This document shows, piece by piece, positions 35,023 to 44,339 of a DNA stretch of 64,000 nucleotides (position 1 is the first letter of the stretch; every line of letters starts with the position of its first letter). The position numbers and the translations under genes are program-made. A model generated the notes under the pieces. The model was not told the DNA's origin. It saw nothing but the letters and a program-made list of their open reading frames with translations, and searched no databases. The DNA is from Trichormus variabilis 0441 (lineage in GTDB: Bacteria; Cyanobacteriota; Cyanobacteriia; Cyanobacteriales; Nostocaceae), in the NCBI RefSeq assembly GCF_009856605.1, contig NZ_CP047242.1:1114001-1178000 (forward strand), in the 5' to 3' direction.

Positions 35023-38000
35023 TTATTTTTTAGCTGCTGTTACAGGTTTTTGTAAGCCAAAGCCATCAAATAATTCGTTAAGTTTTAGCGTCAAACCCAA
35101 ATATAATCCCCCCGCAGAACGAGTACCGGAAAAATCTTGGTCATCAACTTTACCAAAGGCGTAACCAGCCGAAAGCCGCAGATTAGGACTTAAATAATAC
35201 CCAGCCTCCACTACAAAACCCGTCTCAGTATAGTTGGCTTGACCAATCACCCGCGCCTCACCAACTAAATCCCAACTATATCCCAGGCGATAAGTAGCAC
35301 GTAATTGTCCCAAGTTCACCGTACTAGTACCTACTAGATCATTTGCTAAATAAGAAGTACTGTTACGCAGTGCATACTTACCATAAAATTCCCATTGCCA
35401 ATTAGGCGCATAAATCGCTTCTACAGCGAAGGTATGGTCTTGAGAACCTGTACCACTACCTAAAAGAATCGTGTCAGGAATAGTCGCCGGATTTTGGCGA
35501 TACTCATAACGCAACAAGGCGTTAAATTTATCGTTGTTGGGGTCGCGGTAAGCTAAACCCAGCTTCAAATTCGCTGTATCTCCTAGTCCTGAGAGTTTTT
35601 GATTGGAAGAGTTGGCTTGTTGATATCTCACCAAAGCTGTGAGTGCAGGAGAAATTTTCCCTAAGGCGGCGGCTGTAATCACTGTGTTAGAACCACCAGA
35701 AGAAGTCCGATGTTCATAACGCGCGCTGGCTTGGAATTGAGGATTATCAGAGTATTCCAAACCTATGCTGTAACTATCACCCCCATTAAATCCAATAGAA
35801 GAAGCACTTTGACCAACAGCAAAGGGTTGGGCAAATTGTTGACCTGCGGCGGTACGGTTGAAGAAGTTACCAAAAACGTGTTCATAAGCCAAATTCAACC
35901 GCAAACCAGAAGCAATCAGCCAACGGTTATTTAACCCAATAGCACCTTGAGTAGTCAGTTCATTAGCCCCACCAATGATTGAGTAACGACCAGTAAGGGT
36001 AGTATCAGAACCGAGTTTATGCTCACCGTTAACACTTAAACTGGTGATGGAGTTACTGTAAGACTGACCGCTACTGTAAAACTGTTGAGCCAGACTGATA
36101 TTCACACCAGGAACAACAGCCCAATTGAGACCGAAGATAGTGCGGTCTGGGTAGACAGTATCTTTTTGGGAAGATAGGGTGAGTTCGTTTTGGGCTTGGA
36201 ATGTCAGGTTGTTTGTCAGGGGATATGTTAGACGGGAACGTAATTGATTTGATGTACTTTCTAGACCATTTGTCGCTATCCGGTCTTCCCGATTACGGTG
36301 AATCCAATCTACATCTACAGTGGCTTTACCAAAACGTTGTTGAATCCCCGCCGAAATTGTTGTCAGGGAATTATCGACTTGGCTACCTGGAATTGCTTGT
36401 GAACGTGGAGAAAATAATTCTTCAAATGTATCTAGTGGTTGAGGTGCAATACCAAAGTTGTCTTCATGGTCATACTGGACACGAATATTTGTAGTTTGGG
36501 AAAGTCGCCCTGTTAACTGTCCACCATAGCGAGTTTGACCAGGGACAAAACTAATAGTGGCGTTATTGGCAAAACCTGTATCAGCATAGCGATAATAAGC
36601 CCGACCTTGTAAACCTGAAAAAATCTGTCCTTGGGCTTCTAGACGGTAGGCTTCGCCACGTACTCGCCCCATAATGTCAGAATCATTACGAGAATGAGCA
36701 TATTCGGCAATTAGCTGGTTTTGAGAACCGAGAGAGATTTTGGCATCTGCACCATAAAGTTCAAAACCACGTAGTCCTTGATTCTCTCTGACATAGGTTG
36801 CAGCGATCCAACTCTCTTGGTTGAGGGTGCGGGAAAAGTTGTATTGCAAACGACCTGCATAGATATTGCTATCAGAATTGTTGCTGTCATATTGATAGGT
36901 GACAACAATCCGCCGCACCAGAACCTGTCCCGTTGCATCAATATCAGTACGTAAGACTGGTTCACGGAAAATTACAGTACCGCGATCGTAGTCTATTTCG
37001 TAATCTGGGCCGCGACTTAATTGTTTACGTTCCAGCACTGTACCAGGACGGTTGAGTTCTTCTAATTCAATAAAAAGGTTTTCACTACCAGGAACAACTA
37101 ACCGCCGGGAAAGGAAGTAATAACCACTGGTTCCATCAGGTGCAATGGTGTCTCTTTGAAAGGCTTCTAAGTTATTGCCATAGAAACCTGTAATTTGCAG
37201 ATTACCTAAGTTGTAGTTGGCTTTAAAGCCGTGGAGTTGGCGGGTAACGGCAGTGAATTGCTGAGAAGACCGAGCAAATTCCTCTGTGTTGTAGTCGCCC
37301 CACATAGCATAATCAGGCGCAGTACCTGGAATACCTGTAGAACGTTCAAAACGCAGATATACACTGTCAATGGAGGGTGTAACTACGTCTACTTTAGAAC
37401 TATCGCCGTAAACAGGATAGTTTTGTTCGCTAAATTGGTATGACCTAAACAGACGATTGTCACAGTTACAATCTTCGTTGAGGCTACGAGAACTATTGTA
37501 TGCACCAGTAAACAACCACTCACCGATCGCACCCGTGGCAAATATGGCTGAGTTAAACTCTAATTGGGTACCATTATTTCTATCAGAGGGGAGGAAATCA
37601 CGGAACCTGCTGTAATAATTTGTTCCTCTTGCTCCCAACCGCACATCTATCACCCCAGTCACCAAACTAGGGCGTAGTGCTGTGGCAAACTCCAGTTGGG
37701 TGAAGGCTTCTAAATCGTTAGCTACAGCCCGAATCCTGCCTGTTTGGGCTTGGAGAGGCGATCGCCATACCGCAGTAAATTCTCCCTTTTTCGCCTCTAC
37801 CTGAAACCCTGGTTGTTCTGGTTTCAAGTCAGTTCCTACCAACTCTCCCACCGTGGGAATTAAGGTAATAATGGCATCTTGATTTGAGCGATTGCCATTT
37901 TCATCGAGGAGTTGACCGCGAATTGTCGCCGTTGAACGTCCATCAGCCGGGACACGAGATTCAACGGTTTCTACTGTGAGTTTTTTGGCTGTTCCCCTAA

Positions 38001-38859
38001 CAACTACCCGTAGGGTTACAGGTGCTTCTGTCCCTCCTACTATTTGTGCAGCTAGAGTATTTTCCCCTTCCTTGAGACCAACGCCATACCATGTCTGCGT
38101 TACTAAGTTAGTATCAGCATCAGTTTCTGTACGTCCCAACAAAGAAGAGTCTACTAGTACCCCATTTACCCGCAACTCTACTTGACTACCAGATGGGAAT
38201 TGCACTGCTACGGTAGTTGCTGGCACATCAATCACACCGTCAGGACTGGGAGTCAAGATTTTCACTCCTGTTGCAGTTGTTGGAGTATTTTCCCTCCGTC
38301 CATTACCCTTATCTGTTTCTGCAACTAATTTGCGTAAACTTCTAGGTATGGGTGTATCTGTTGCTGGTTGAAAGGTGGGAATTTCCTTTGGGGTAGTTGG
38401 CGCTGGTTCTGCAAGCCTACTTAAACCTCTGGGTAATGGGTCATCTGCTGGTTGGAATGGTGAGATAGCATTTGTTGGTGCGTTGGATGTAGGTGTTTCC
38501 TCTTGTACTTCATTGGTCTGAGTTGTGCGACCTAATCCCCTAACCCCTTTCTCTACAGGGGAAGTGGAAATATTCAAAGCCTCTGGGGCGGGAGAGGGGT
38601 TTTCTATTTCATCCTGGGTTAACTGAGTGGTTAATTCAGTTGTGCGACCTAATCCCCTAATCTCTTTCTCTAGTGGGAAAAGGGGAATATTCAAAGCCTC
38701 TCTCTTGATAGAGAGGTCAGGAGAGGGGTTTTCTAAATCAGGTGAAAATTCTGGATTTTCTGGAACCTCTGCATGAACTATTGCTGGATATAAGACAAAG
38801 CTGAAAGCCCCAGCCATTGCGCCCATCAATCGTAAATTGAAAATAGTTACAGGTTTCAT
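35023..38859 (-). CDS. Giant outer-membrane beta-barrel protein with Ig-like domain (1278 aa)
   Basis: The start is the ATG at 38859, overlapping the stop of the upstream gene (ATGA) and preceded by a strong AGGAGG, so translation is coupled. A signal peptide (about 1-30, ending YPAIVHA) leads into a Pro-rich region with two duplicated blocks containing RGLGRTT and two FQPAxDxPxPRxL blocks. An invasin/Big-1-like Ig domain lies at about 295-395 (VPADGRSTATIRGQLLDENGN). The remaining 850 residues alternate amphipathic strands with Tyr/Phe girdles (LQITGFYGNNLEAF, ARYEHRTSSGGS), as in a large beta-barrel. No TonB plug is visible. Export platform or anchor for the DUF11 proteins is inference. Confidence 0.82.
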   Translation of the reverse strand: MKPVTIFNLRLMGAMAGAFSFVLYPAIVHAEVPENPEFSPDLENPSPDLSIKREALNIPLFPLEKEIRGLGRTTELTTQLTQDEIENPSPAPEALNISTSPVEKGVRGLGRTTQTNEVQEETPTSNAPTNAISPFQPADDPLPRGLSRLAEPAPTTPKEIPTFQPATDTPIPRSLRKLVAETDKGNGRRENTPTTATGVKILTPSPDGVIDVPATTVAVQFPSGSQVELRVNGVLVDSSLLGRTETDADTNLVTQTWYGVGLKEGENTLAAQIVGGTEAPVTLRVVVRGTAKKLTVETVESRVPADGRSTATIRGQLLDENGNRSNQDAIITLIPTVGELVGTDLKPEQPGFQVEAKKGEFTAVWRSPLQAQTGRIRAVANDLEAFTQLEFATALRPSLVTGVIDVRLGARGTNYYSRFRDFLPSDRNNGTQLEFNSAIFATGAIGEWLFTGAYNSSRSLNEDCNCDNRLFRSYQFSEQNYPVYGDSSKVDVVTPSIDSVYLRFERSTGIPGTAPDYAMWGDYNTEEFARSSQQFTAVTRQLHGFKANYNLGNLQITGFYGNNLEAFQRDTIAPDGTSGYYFLSRRLVVPGSENLFIELEELNRPGTVLERKQLSRGPDYEIDYDRGTVIFREPVLRTDIDATGQVLVRRIVVTYQYDSNNSDSNIYAGRLQYNFSRTLNQESWIAATYVRENQGLRGFELYGADAKISLGSQNQLIAEYAHSRNDSDIMGRVRGEAYRLEAQGQIFSGLQGRAYYRYADTGFANNATISFVPGQTRYGGQLTGRLSQTTNIRVQYDHEDNFGIAPQPLDTFEELFSPRSQAIPGSQVDNSLTTISAGIQQRFGKATVDVDWIHRNREDRIATNGLESTSNQLRSRLTYPLTNNLTFQAQNELTLSSQKDTVYPDRTIFGLNWAVVPGVNISLAQQFYSSGQSYSNSITSLSVNGEHKLGSDTTLTGRYSIIGGANELTTQGAIGLNNRWLIASGLRLNLAYEHVFGNFFNRTAAGQQFAQPFAVGQSASSIGFNGGDSYSIGLEYSDNPQFQASARYEHRTSSGGSNTVITAAALGKISPALTALVRYQQANSSNQKLSGLGDTANLKLGLAYRDPNNDKFNALLRYEYRQNPATIPDTILLGSGTGSQDHTFAVEAIYAPNWQWEFYGKYALRNSTSYLANDLVGTSTVNLGQLRATYRLGYSWDLVGEARVIGQANYTETGFVVEAGYYLSPNLRLSAGYAFGKVDDQDFSGTRSAGGLYLGLTLKLNELFDGFGLQKPVTAAKK
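38520..38735 (-). repeat. In-frame duplicated repeat inside the barrel gene
   Basis: Two copies of about 90-100 bases (38520-38607 and 38638-38735) share TGTGCGACCTAATCCCCTAA, ATATTCAAAGCCTC and GAGAGGGGTTTTCT. The encoded blocks both read EALNI...EK..RGLGRTT. The DNA resembles a dispersed Nostoc intergenic repeat that has been placed in a coding frame. Confidence 0.6.
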
Positions 38860-40385
38860 GGCTTGATTACCTCCTGTGGGGTGGGAGTAACCGCAAAGTT
38901 CATCCTTACCAAACCACCAGGTTCGAGACGTACCCAACGAGATTGGCTATTGCGTTCGCGAAATTTCTCGTTGGGAGCTAGTTTGTAACCAGGAACGCTA
39001 CTTAGGTCTAATACTCCCGTGTGGCTTCCGGGTAAAACGTTGGCGAGGGAGAATAAACCGTTGGGATCTGTGGTGATGCGGTTACCGTCTTGGAGGAAAA
39101 TCACAGCGTTGGCAATTCCCGCTTCTCCTGGTTGTTGTTCACCGTCAAAGTTTTTGTCATCAAAGACCCGACCAATAATAGTGCCGCAGTCAGAAACTAT
39201 ACCTGGACGAATTTTCAGCTGGTGCGTTGCTGGGCCATCCTTAATCCTAAATCTGTTATCAGCCCGTTCAGCATTAACGATCGCACTATTTCGACCACTA
39301 CCACGCAAAGAATCGGTCGTGAGTTGAGCCGCATAGGCAATGTTAATGACTTTACCAACGGGAACATCCACGTTAGAGCGAAATGTAATAGTATTACCAT
39401 TACTAACAGGAGTGACAGTGACTGACTCCCCATCAATTTCACCCCGCACAGACTTAGGAATAAAATTAAAACCTAAAGGTAAAGTATCCGTAATTTCCAC
39501 ATTACTTAAAGCTGCATCAGATAAATTTCGTACTGATAAACGATAGATCACAGTATCTCCAGGTTCAGCCGTAGCGCGATCGCCTGTTTTGATCAGCTGT
39601 GCTTGAGTTGCCTGACACATATTTGTGGTGAACTCAAAAGCCAATAAATCTAGTCCCACTACCTCGGCATTAGGAACTAAAACCACAGTGCTTTCTACCC
39701 TAGAGTCACCAGTTAAACTGATTGGTTGACCATCTAAAGAAGTCGCAACATAACGCACGATACTGTTATTAATTGCGCCTGTACTATTGAGAATTTCAAT
39801 TTTAATCCGCCGTTGTCGATAAACAGAATTAGCCGGAGGGTTAACTACAAAAATATAGGTTCTGCCCGGTTCAATTTGACCACGATTAGGGTCGAGAAGA
39901 AAATTATAAACACCAGCCGGATTATTAGTAATGAAATAAGGATTACTGTTCTCAGAATTTGGTCTTAACCCACCAGGGATATTGTTATTGGGAATATCAG
40001 GAACTTCTGTGGGTGTGAGAGAAACCAACTGCCCTAATTCTGTACCAGTGGGGTCACTGGGATTAGGTTCATAGACGCTAACAGAAAAACCAGTATAGTC
40101 TGGTAATAGCGTTCCTGCACAACCTAAAATCCTGCCTAACGGGTCAACCAAAGGACTAGGATTGACATTAGTCTTAATAGTTAATCCTTGATATCGATTA
40201 TTACTAGCTCTATCTTGATAAGTGTATGTAGCTTGGTTTGTGATATTGACGACGGGAGTATTTTGCGCGGTCACTGGTGTCGTTATGGTAGTATGCAATA
40301 AGCTTCCGAAAAGAAAAGTGGCAGTTAACCTTTGATACCAGTTACTGCGGAAGTAAATTGAAGTTGTTTTACAAGGACGAATCAC
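38856..40385 (-). CDS. Exported DUF11 plus SdrD B-like protein (509 aa)
   Basis: A signal peptide (about 18-40, LTATFLFGSLLHTTITTPVTA) is followed by VVNITNQATYTYQDR, the same opening block as in the 857-residue protein. One DUF11 domain spans about 265-385 (IKTGDRATAEPGDTVIYRL, NVEITDTLPLGFNFIP). A C-terminal SdrD B / prealbumin-like domain (about 400-500) has GTIIGRVFDDKNFDGEQQPGE and ITTDPNGLFSLANVLPG, a Ca2+-type DxNxDG loop seen in surface adhesins. It is translationally coupled to the downstream barrel gene, so the two products probably act together at the outer membrane. Confidence 0.85.
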   Translation of the reverse strand: MIRPCKTTSIYFRSNWYQRLTATFLFGSLLHTTITTPVTAQNTPVVNITNQATYTYQDRASNNRYQGLTIKTNVNPSPLVDPLGRILGCAGTLLPDYTGFSVSVYEPNPSDPTGTELGQLVSLTPTEVPDIPNNNIPGGLRPNSENSNPYFITNNPAGVYNFLLDPNRGQIEPGRTYIFVVNPPANSVYRQRRIKIEILNSTGAINNSIVRYVATSLDGQPISLTGDSRVESTVVLVPNAEVVGLDLLAFEFTTNMCQATQAQLIKTGDRATAEPGDTVIYRLSVRNLSDAALSNVEITDTLPLGFNFIPKSVRGEIDGESVTVTPVSNGNTITFRSNVDVPVGKVINIAYAAQLTTDSLRGSGRNSAIVNAERADNRFRIKDGPATHQLKIRPGIVSDCGTIIGRVFDDKNFDGEQQPGEAGIANAVIFLQDGNRITTDPNGLFSLANVLPGSHTGVLDLSSVPGYKLAPNEKFRERNSQSRWVRLEPGGLVRMNFAVTPTPQEVIKP

Positions 40386-40539
40386 TGAATTTCTCCCCTC
40401 AGAAGCGCCCTGTTATTTATGAATAAAGGCATTTTATTGATACAAATATGAGCCGTCGTCATTGAAATTTGGAACAACGGCTAACTATTAATTAGATGTT
40501 TTCTAGTAGTGCTAATTCGTAGTTAAGAATTAGAATTAA

Positions 40540-41082
40540 TTAACGCACCTGGGTTAAATAGGTCGCCTTAACCGTAGTTTTAGCTGCTACTAATGGCAGT
40601 TGCAAACGAATGTTTGTATAAGCAGTAGCTGGAGCTGGTTTAATTTCAGCTTTACCGCCAGGGAGGATAACTTTAACTGTGGGGTTCTCAACAAAACTGC
40701 GACCGCCATCAATGCTGTAAGTAATTTTGGCTTCTGTATTGGAAATATCAACTGATTTCAGCACATATACCATGCCTTTGGGAATCGGTTGGTTGAGAGT
40801 CAAATTTTTGATTGAGCGATCGCTTTTATTTTCGCCATTTAAGGTATAACGCAGCACATCTCCAGGCTGTACTACAGCTTGACCTTGTAATGCTTGCCAA
40901 GCAACCTTCTGTTTCCCCTGCTGATCCTTGCTAATAACCTGTTTTTCCGCCCCTAAGCGCAATTGCAACTGTGGTTGATTTTTAATACTTTGAGCAACTA
41001 CACTTCCTGGTAAGTGATCGATAAATGGTGCGGTAGCAATCAGCGCAAATGCACCCACACCAGCGATAAGAACACCCTTCAT
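40540..41082 (-). CDS. Exported single DUF11-like domain protein (180 aa)
   Basis: A signal peptide at residues 1-30 (MKGVLIAGVGAFALIATAPF) is followed by one DUF11-like domain: QAVVQPGDVLRYTLNGENKSDRSIKNLTLNQPIPKGMVY, then KSVDISNTEAKITYSIDGG. The ending VKATYLTQVR resembles the last strand of the larger DUF11 proteins. It would be a small soluble or surface subunit. It lies between the 857- and 509-residue genes, 85 and 154 bases away, with a strong palindrome in the first gap. Confidence 0.8.
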   Translation of the reverse strand: MKGVLIAGVGAFALIATAPFIDHLPGSVVAQSIKNQPQLQLRLGAEKQVISKDQQGKQKVAWQALQGQAVVQPGDVLRYTLNGENKSDRSIKNLTLNQPIPKGMVYVLKSVDISNTEAKITYSIDGGRSFVENPTVKVILPGGKAEIKPAPATAYTNIRLQLPLVAAKTTVKATYLTQVR

Positions 41083-41123
41083 GACAAATAACCCCGAAAA
41101 ACTATTAGATATATGATTCCCAT

Positions 41124-41157
41124 GTTTGTAATCAGGACTTAAGTCCTGACTACAAAC
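41124..41157. repeat. 34-bp near-perfect palindrome between surface-protein genes
   Basis: GTTTGTAATCAGGACTT is followed directly by AAGTCCTGACTACAAAC, pairing 16 of 17 positions. It begins ten bases past the stop of the 857-residue gene in the direction of transcription and has no U-tract, so it could stabilise or process the mRNA. The AGGACTTAAGTCCT core resembles a small palindrome dispersed in Nostoc genomes. Confidence 0.7.
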
Positions 41158-41167
41158 TGTGCAGAAC

Positions 41168-43741
41168 TTAGTTAACCTTGCGTCGGAAAGTAAACGTTCT
41201 TTGTTGACCTGGTGCTACTTGACCAGTCACACTGTTGACATACCGAGTCACATCAGTGTTGACAGTAGTTCCAGTCTGATCACTACCTGAGGTAGTAGCA
41301 GGATTACCATTGAAGAATTGGATAGTACCATTGGGGTCAGTAGCTGAACCAATTATGTTGCTGGTATCAATCTGATTATTTCCATCATTGTCTAATGCCC
41401 AGTTATTAGGCGCAGTCACACCATTTTCATTGATGACTACATTGCTGGCGTTCAGGATGATGTTACCGTTACCAGATTGTGGCTCAGAAATGTTGCTGTA
41501 TTGAATCTGGTACTCAATAATGTTTCCAGGTACAGGACTCTTGTTACTATCACTCAGTTGACCATCAGGCCCAGCTACTGGTTGTCCGTTTTGATCTAGG
41601 ATTCTGGAGAGTTTCCGCAGTTTCAGGAAGCCAGTATATACACGGTTGATTGTGGTGTTGCGGACGGTTTCTGTACCTAAGCCAGGAGTTCCATCATCCA
41701 CAAAGGCAGTAATTGGAACTGGGAAACCTCTATCAATATCTGTAGATAATTGAGTGGGATCAGGTAGATCAATTTCCACACCGTAGTTGATGTTTGTTCC
41801 TGGTGCGACGTTGGGAATAGTTATGTATTCGCTGGCGAGATCAATAGGGGATTGATCTCCTGTTGTAGCCGGATTGCGATCGCTATCAAAGAGGAACTCA
41901 GATCCAGTCCAGACATAGGATCTCGATTCAGAAGCATAAGTAATCGTTACTAATGTACCAACAGGTAAATCAGCATTGTTTCCAGCTGGTGTATTACTTG
42001 CCGGTGGGATGGGTACTAAAGAGTAGTTACTAGGAGCGCTACCACTATTTCTGATGGTGTTGGTAAAGGCTACTGGCTGTGGATTTAATGTAGAGTTTGG
42101 TTGTGTGCCGAAAGGTACTAAAGAAGATTTGTTAGTAAAGTCGTCATTAGTTCCACCGGAGGGACCAATGGCATTAGGAGCATTGACTGGACCATTGAGA
42201 ACGGCTGAAGCCACGGGAACTTCTAGCGTGAAGATGTTAGCTTCACCACCTGTACCCACACCAGTGTTATCGTTATTGCCGTCAACTCCTGTTTCTGGGG
42301 TAGCTGGACTATCAACGAAACCATCATCGACATCAGCATCAAGTAACCTATCAGGCACACCGTCATTATTGGTATCTGTACCTGGGGGTGGTGTCATGTT
42401 GCCCACTTGTCCATCAAAATTGCTGGGGTTTTGGTCTCCAGACTCATCGTATACAGGGAAGTTATTCCCAGGGGTTTGACCAAACAATTGAGCAATGTTG
42501 GCAACATTTAAAGATGTACCAGCAAAGTTGGATTCGACTCTTAAATTAATAATAAAATTATTAACGGTTTGATTGGGTGCAACAGATGTAACTGTAGCAG
42601 TGTTGTTGATAAAACCAACACGGGTGACTGTACTCAAGTTTGCTGGTGCTGTTGTCGTCCACGCCGCAGCATTAGCATCTGTTGTAATTGGTGATGTCGT
42701 ATATACGGCTGTCCATCCGTTGGGAGCGCTTACTGATGCCAAATCTGTGCCGGTAGGAATGGCATCGGAAACTAAGATGTGCGGAACATTAGGTATTCCA
42801 TCAAGATTAATACCTCTACCTTCCAAGGCGGCTGGAGTGATACCCTGTCCTGTAGGGTCATTGCCTTCAACTCGCAAACTCAACCCATAGGTAAGTGTGT
42901 CATCTGTAATTGAGTTAGTTGTCCCCCCATTGTTGTAAGCAGTACGTGTCTTGAGAACTGTGGCTAAAGAGTAGGTTTTAACGCCTCCACCTACTTGAAC
43001 ATTAATAGATGTATCACTAGCTTCCCTAGTGCCGTTCACAGGTGCGCCATCTACTTCATCAGTCACACTACCGTTGGGATTATCTACAGTGTAAACGTCA
43101 CCACCATCAGGACTACGCAAAACGTTTTGAGCATTAGCAGGGGTATTACCTAACTTAACCGTAATAACGTCACCGCTTTGAGCGCCTGGCTGTACAGTAA
43201 CGGGGACTCTAACTAATACCTGACCGCCGACAGCAATGTTGGGAACAATGGCCTCAGAACCAGTGATGTTAACCCAGGTTACGCCGTTGTCGATACTATA
43301 TTGCAGATTGTTGAGTGTACCGTTGTTAGGTAATGTCCCGGAAACTGTGGCTGGCCCCGTTGTTGTTGCCAAGTTGGGTATACGGAACTGGGTGGGGTCG
43401 TTACCGACGTTGGTGATGGTGTAATTGAAGATTAAGAGATCATTTTCTTCAATCGTACCGCCGTTGTTGTCTACTAAACCTGTGTAGTCTACTGTAATAC
43501 CTGCCACTTCTGCCACTGTTACAGTTACAGTGTTGGAAGTTGTATTCAGGGGTACATTGGGATTGTTGGGGTCTTCGTAAGTAGCAGTCGCTTCGTTTCT
43601 GATAGATGTACCCGCCTTAGTTCCTTCTGCTAGTGCAGGCGTAGTAAATGGGAAAATGCCGCTTGCTAAAAATGCCGTGGCGACTAAAGCACGGTAAATT
43701 TTTGACTTTCCAGTCTTGTGAGCCTTTTGGTGGAAATTCAT
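41168..43741 (-). CDS. Exported DUF11-family surface protein (857 aa)
   Basis: First gene of the surface cluster. A signal peptide (about 16-39, YRALVATAFLASGIFPFTTPALA) is followed by GTSIRNEATATYEDPNNPNVP, the opening block shared with the 509-residue protein. Several DUF11-like Ig folds follow (for example about 75-180, VDYTGLVDNNGGTIEENDLLIFNYTITNVGNDPTQF), with Ca2+-like Asp/Asn-rich loops around 445-500 (DTNNDGVPDRLLDADVDDG). It ends TFTFRRKVN. Low Lys and high Thr, Asn and Gly fit an exported fibrous protein. A 5'-UTR hairpin precedes it. Adhesion or envelope structure is likely but unproven. Confidence 0.85.
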   Translation of the reverse strand: MNFHQKAHKTGKSKIYRALVATAFLASGIFPFTTPALAEGTKAGTSIRNEATATYEDPNNPNVPLNTTSNTVTVTVAEVAGITVDYTGLVDNNGGTIEENDLLIFNYTITNVGNDPTQFRIPNLATTTGPATVSGTLPNNGTLNNLQYSIDNGVTWVNITGSEAIVPNIAVGGQVLVRVPVTVQPGAQSGDVITVKLGNTPANAQNVLRSPDGGDVYTVDNPNGSVTDEVDGAPVNGTREASDTSINVQVGGGVKTYSLATVLKTRTAYNNGGTTNSITDDTLTYGLSLRVEGNDPTGQGITPAALEGRGINLDGIPNVPHILVSDAIPTGTDLASVSAPNGWTAVYTTSPITTDANAAAWTTTAPANLSTVTRVGFINNTATVTSVAPNQTVNNFIINLRVESNFAGTSLNVANIAQLFGQTPGNNFPVYDESGDQNPSNFDGQVGNMTPPPGTDTNNDGVPDRLLDADVDDGFVDSPATPETGVDGNNDNTGVGTGGEANIFTLEVPVASAVLNGPVNAPNAIGPSGGTNDDFTNKSSLVPFGTQPNSTLNPQPVAFTNTIRNSGSAPSNYSLVPIPPASNTPAGNNADLPVGTLVTITYASESRSYVWTGSEFLFDSDRNPATTGDQSPIDLASEYITIPNVAPGTNINYGVEIDLPDPTQLSTDIDRGFPVPITAFVDDGTPGLGTETVRNTTINRVYTGFLKLRKLSRILDQNGQPVAGPDGQLSDSNKSPVPGNIIEYQIQYSNISEPQSGNGNIILNASNVVINENGVTAPNNWALDNDGNNQIDTSNIIGSATDPNGTIQFFNGNPATTSGSDQTGTTVNTDVTRYVNSVTGQVAPGQQRTFTFRRKVN

Positions 43742-44339
43742 TTGATTTGGTTATTTGGTTGAGTGCTGCCTGATAAATTTCGAGAACAAGTGAATCTAAG
43801 ATATGCCTGAGATAAGGAAACTATCGGTGTAATTTGTATCGCAGTCACCCGGCGATACGAACTAATCTCAAAGTAATAAAGATTACCCAAATCTTTCTAG
43901 TCTAGTTCCTATAAGAAAGTGTGTTTACAGATGTAAACGGAAGTCTTATGTAGGGCGTTAACTGTAACTAGTTCTACTTAAATTTAGTTCTATTGGCTGA
44001 ATTAGAGTTGAATGATGGCCGCAGAGCGATCGCTCAATAGTAAAAACTTAAGACAATCGCCTCAGATTTTAAAACAGTTAAACTACTGGGATTAAATAAT
44101 ATAAGTTCCCAAAAGCCAGTTTTTTACTTAAGTAATTACGGAAAAACATCTCTGTATTTATAACCAATCAAATGGTCTTAAATTAGTAATATTTTTGACT
44201 CAAAAATATAATAACTGCTTTTTCCGGAACATAAGCCCCCGGCAGATACCCGACAAAAATTATCGGGTATGTTTGACTAGTGTTTTTACCCGTGTTACTA
44301 TCAACGGCAGTTGACGGACAAACAGGGAAAGCTAGTTAT
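43742..44339. other. Divergent promoter region, surface cluster / thrC
   Basis: About 600 AT-rich bases. Two hairpins stand out. GTATCGC/GCGATAC (43836-43842 with 43852-43858) would be in the leader of the minus-strand surface cluster. ATACCCGA/TCGGGTAT (44246-44253 with 44263-44270) would be in the thrC leader, about 70 bases before the ATG. I see no riboswitch or leader peptide. Confidence 0.5.

Noticed and set aside
42054..43424. Plus-strand frames inside the 857-residue surface-protein gene
   Set aside because: They are reverse-frame shadows of a Thr/Asn/Pro-rich gene with no start signals or domains.
44280..44339. 20-residue N-terminal extension of threonine synthase
   Set aside because: The ATG at 44340 fits the usual start of zinc-ribbon threonine synthases, and the extension has no conserved character.
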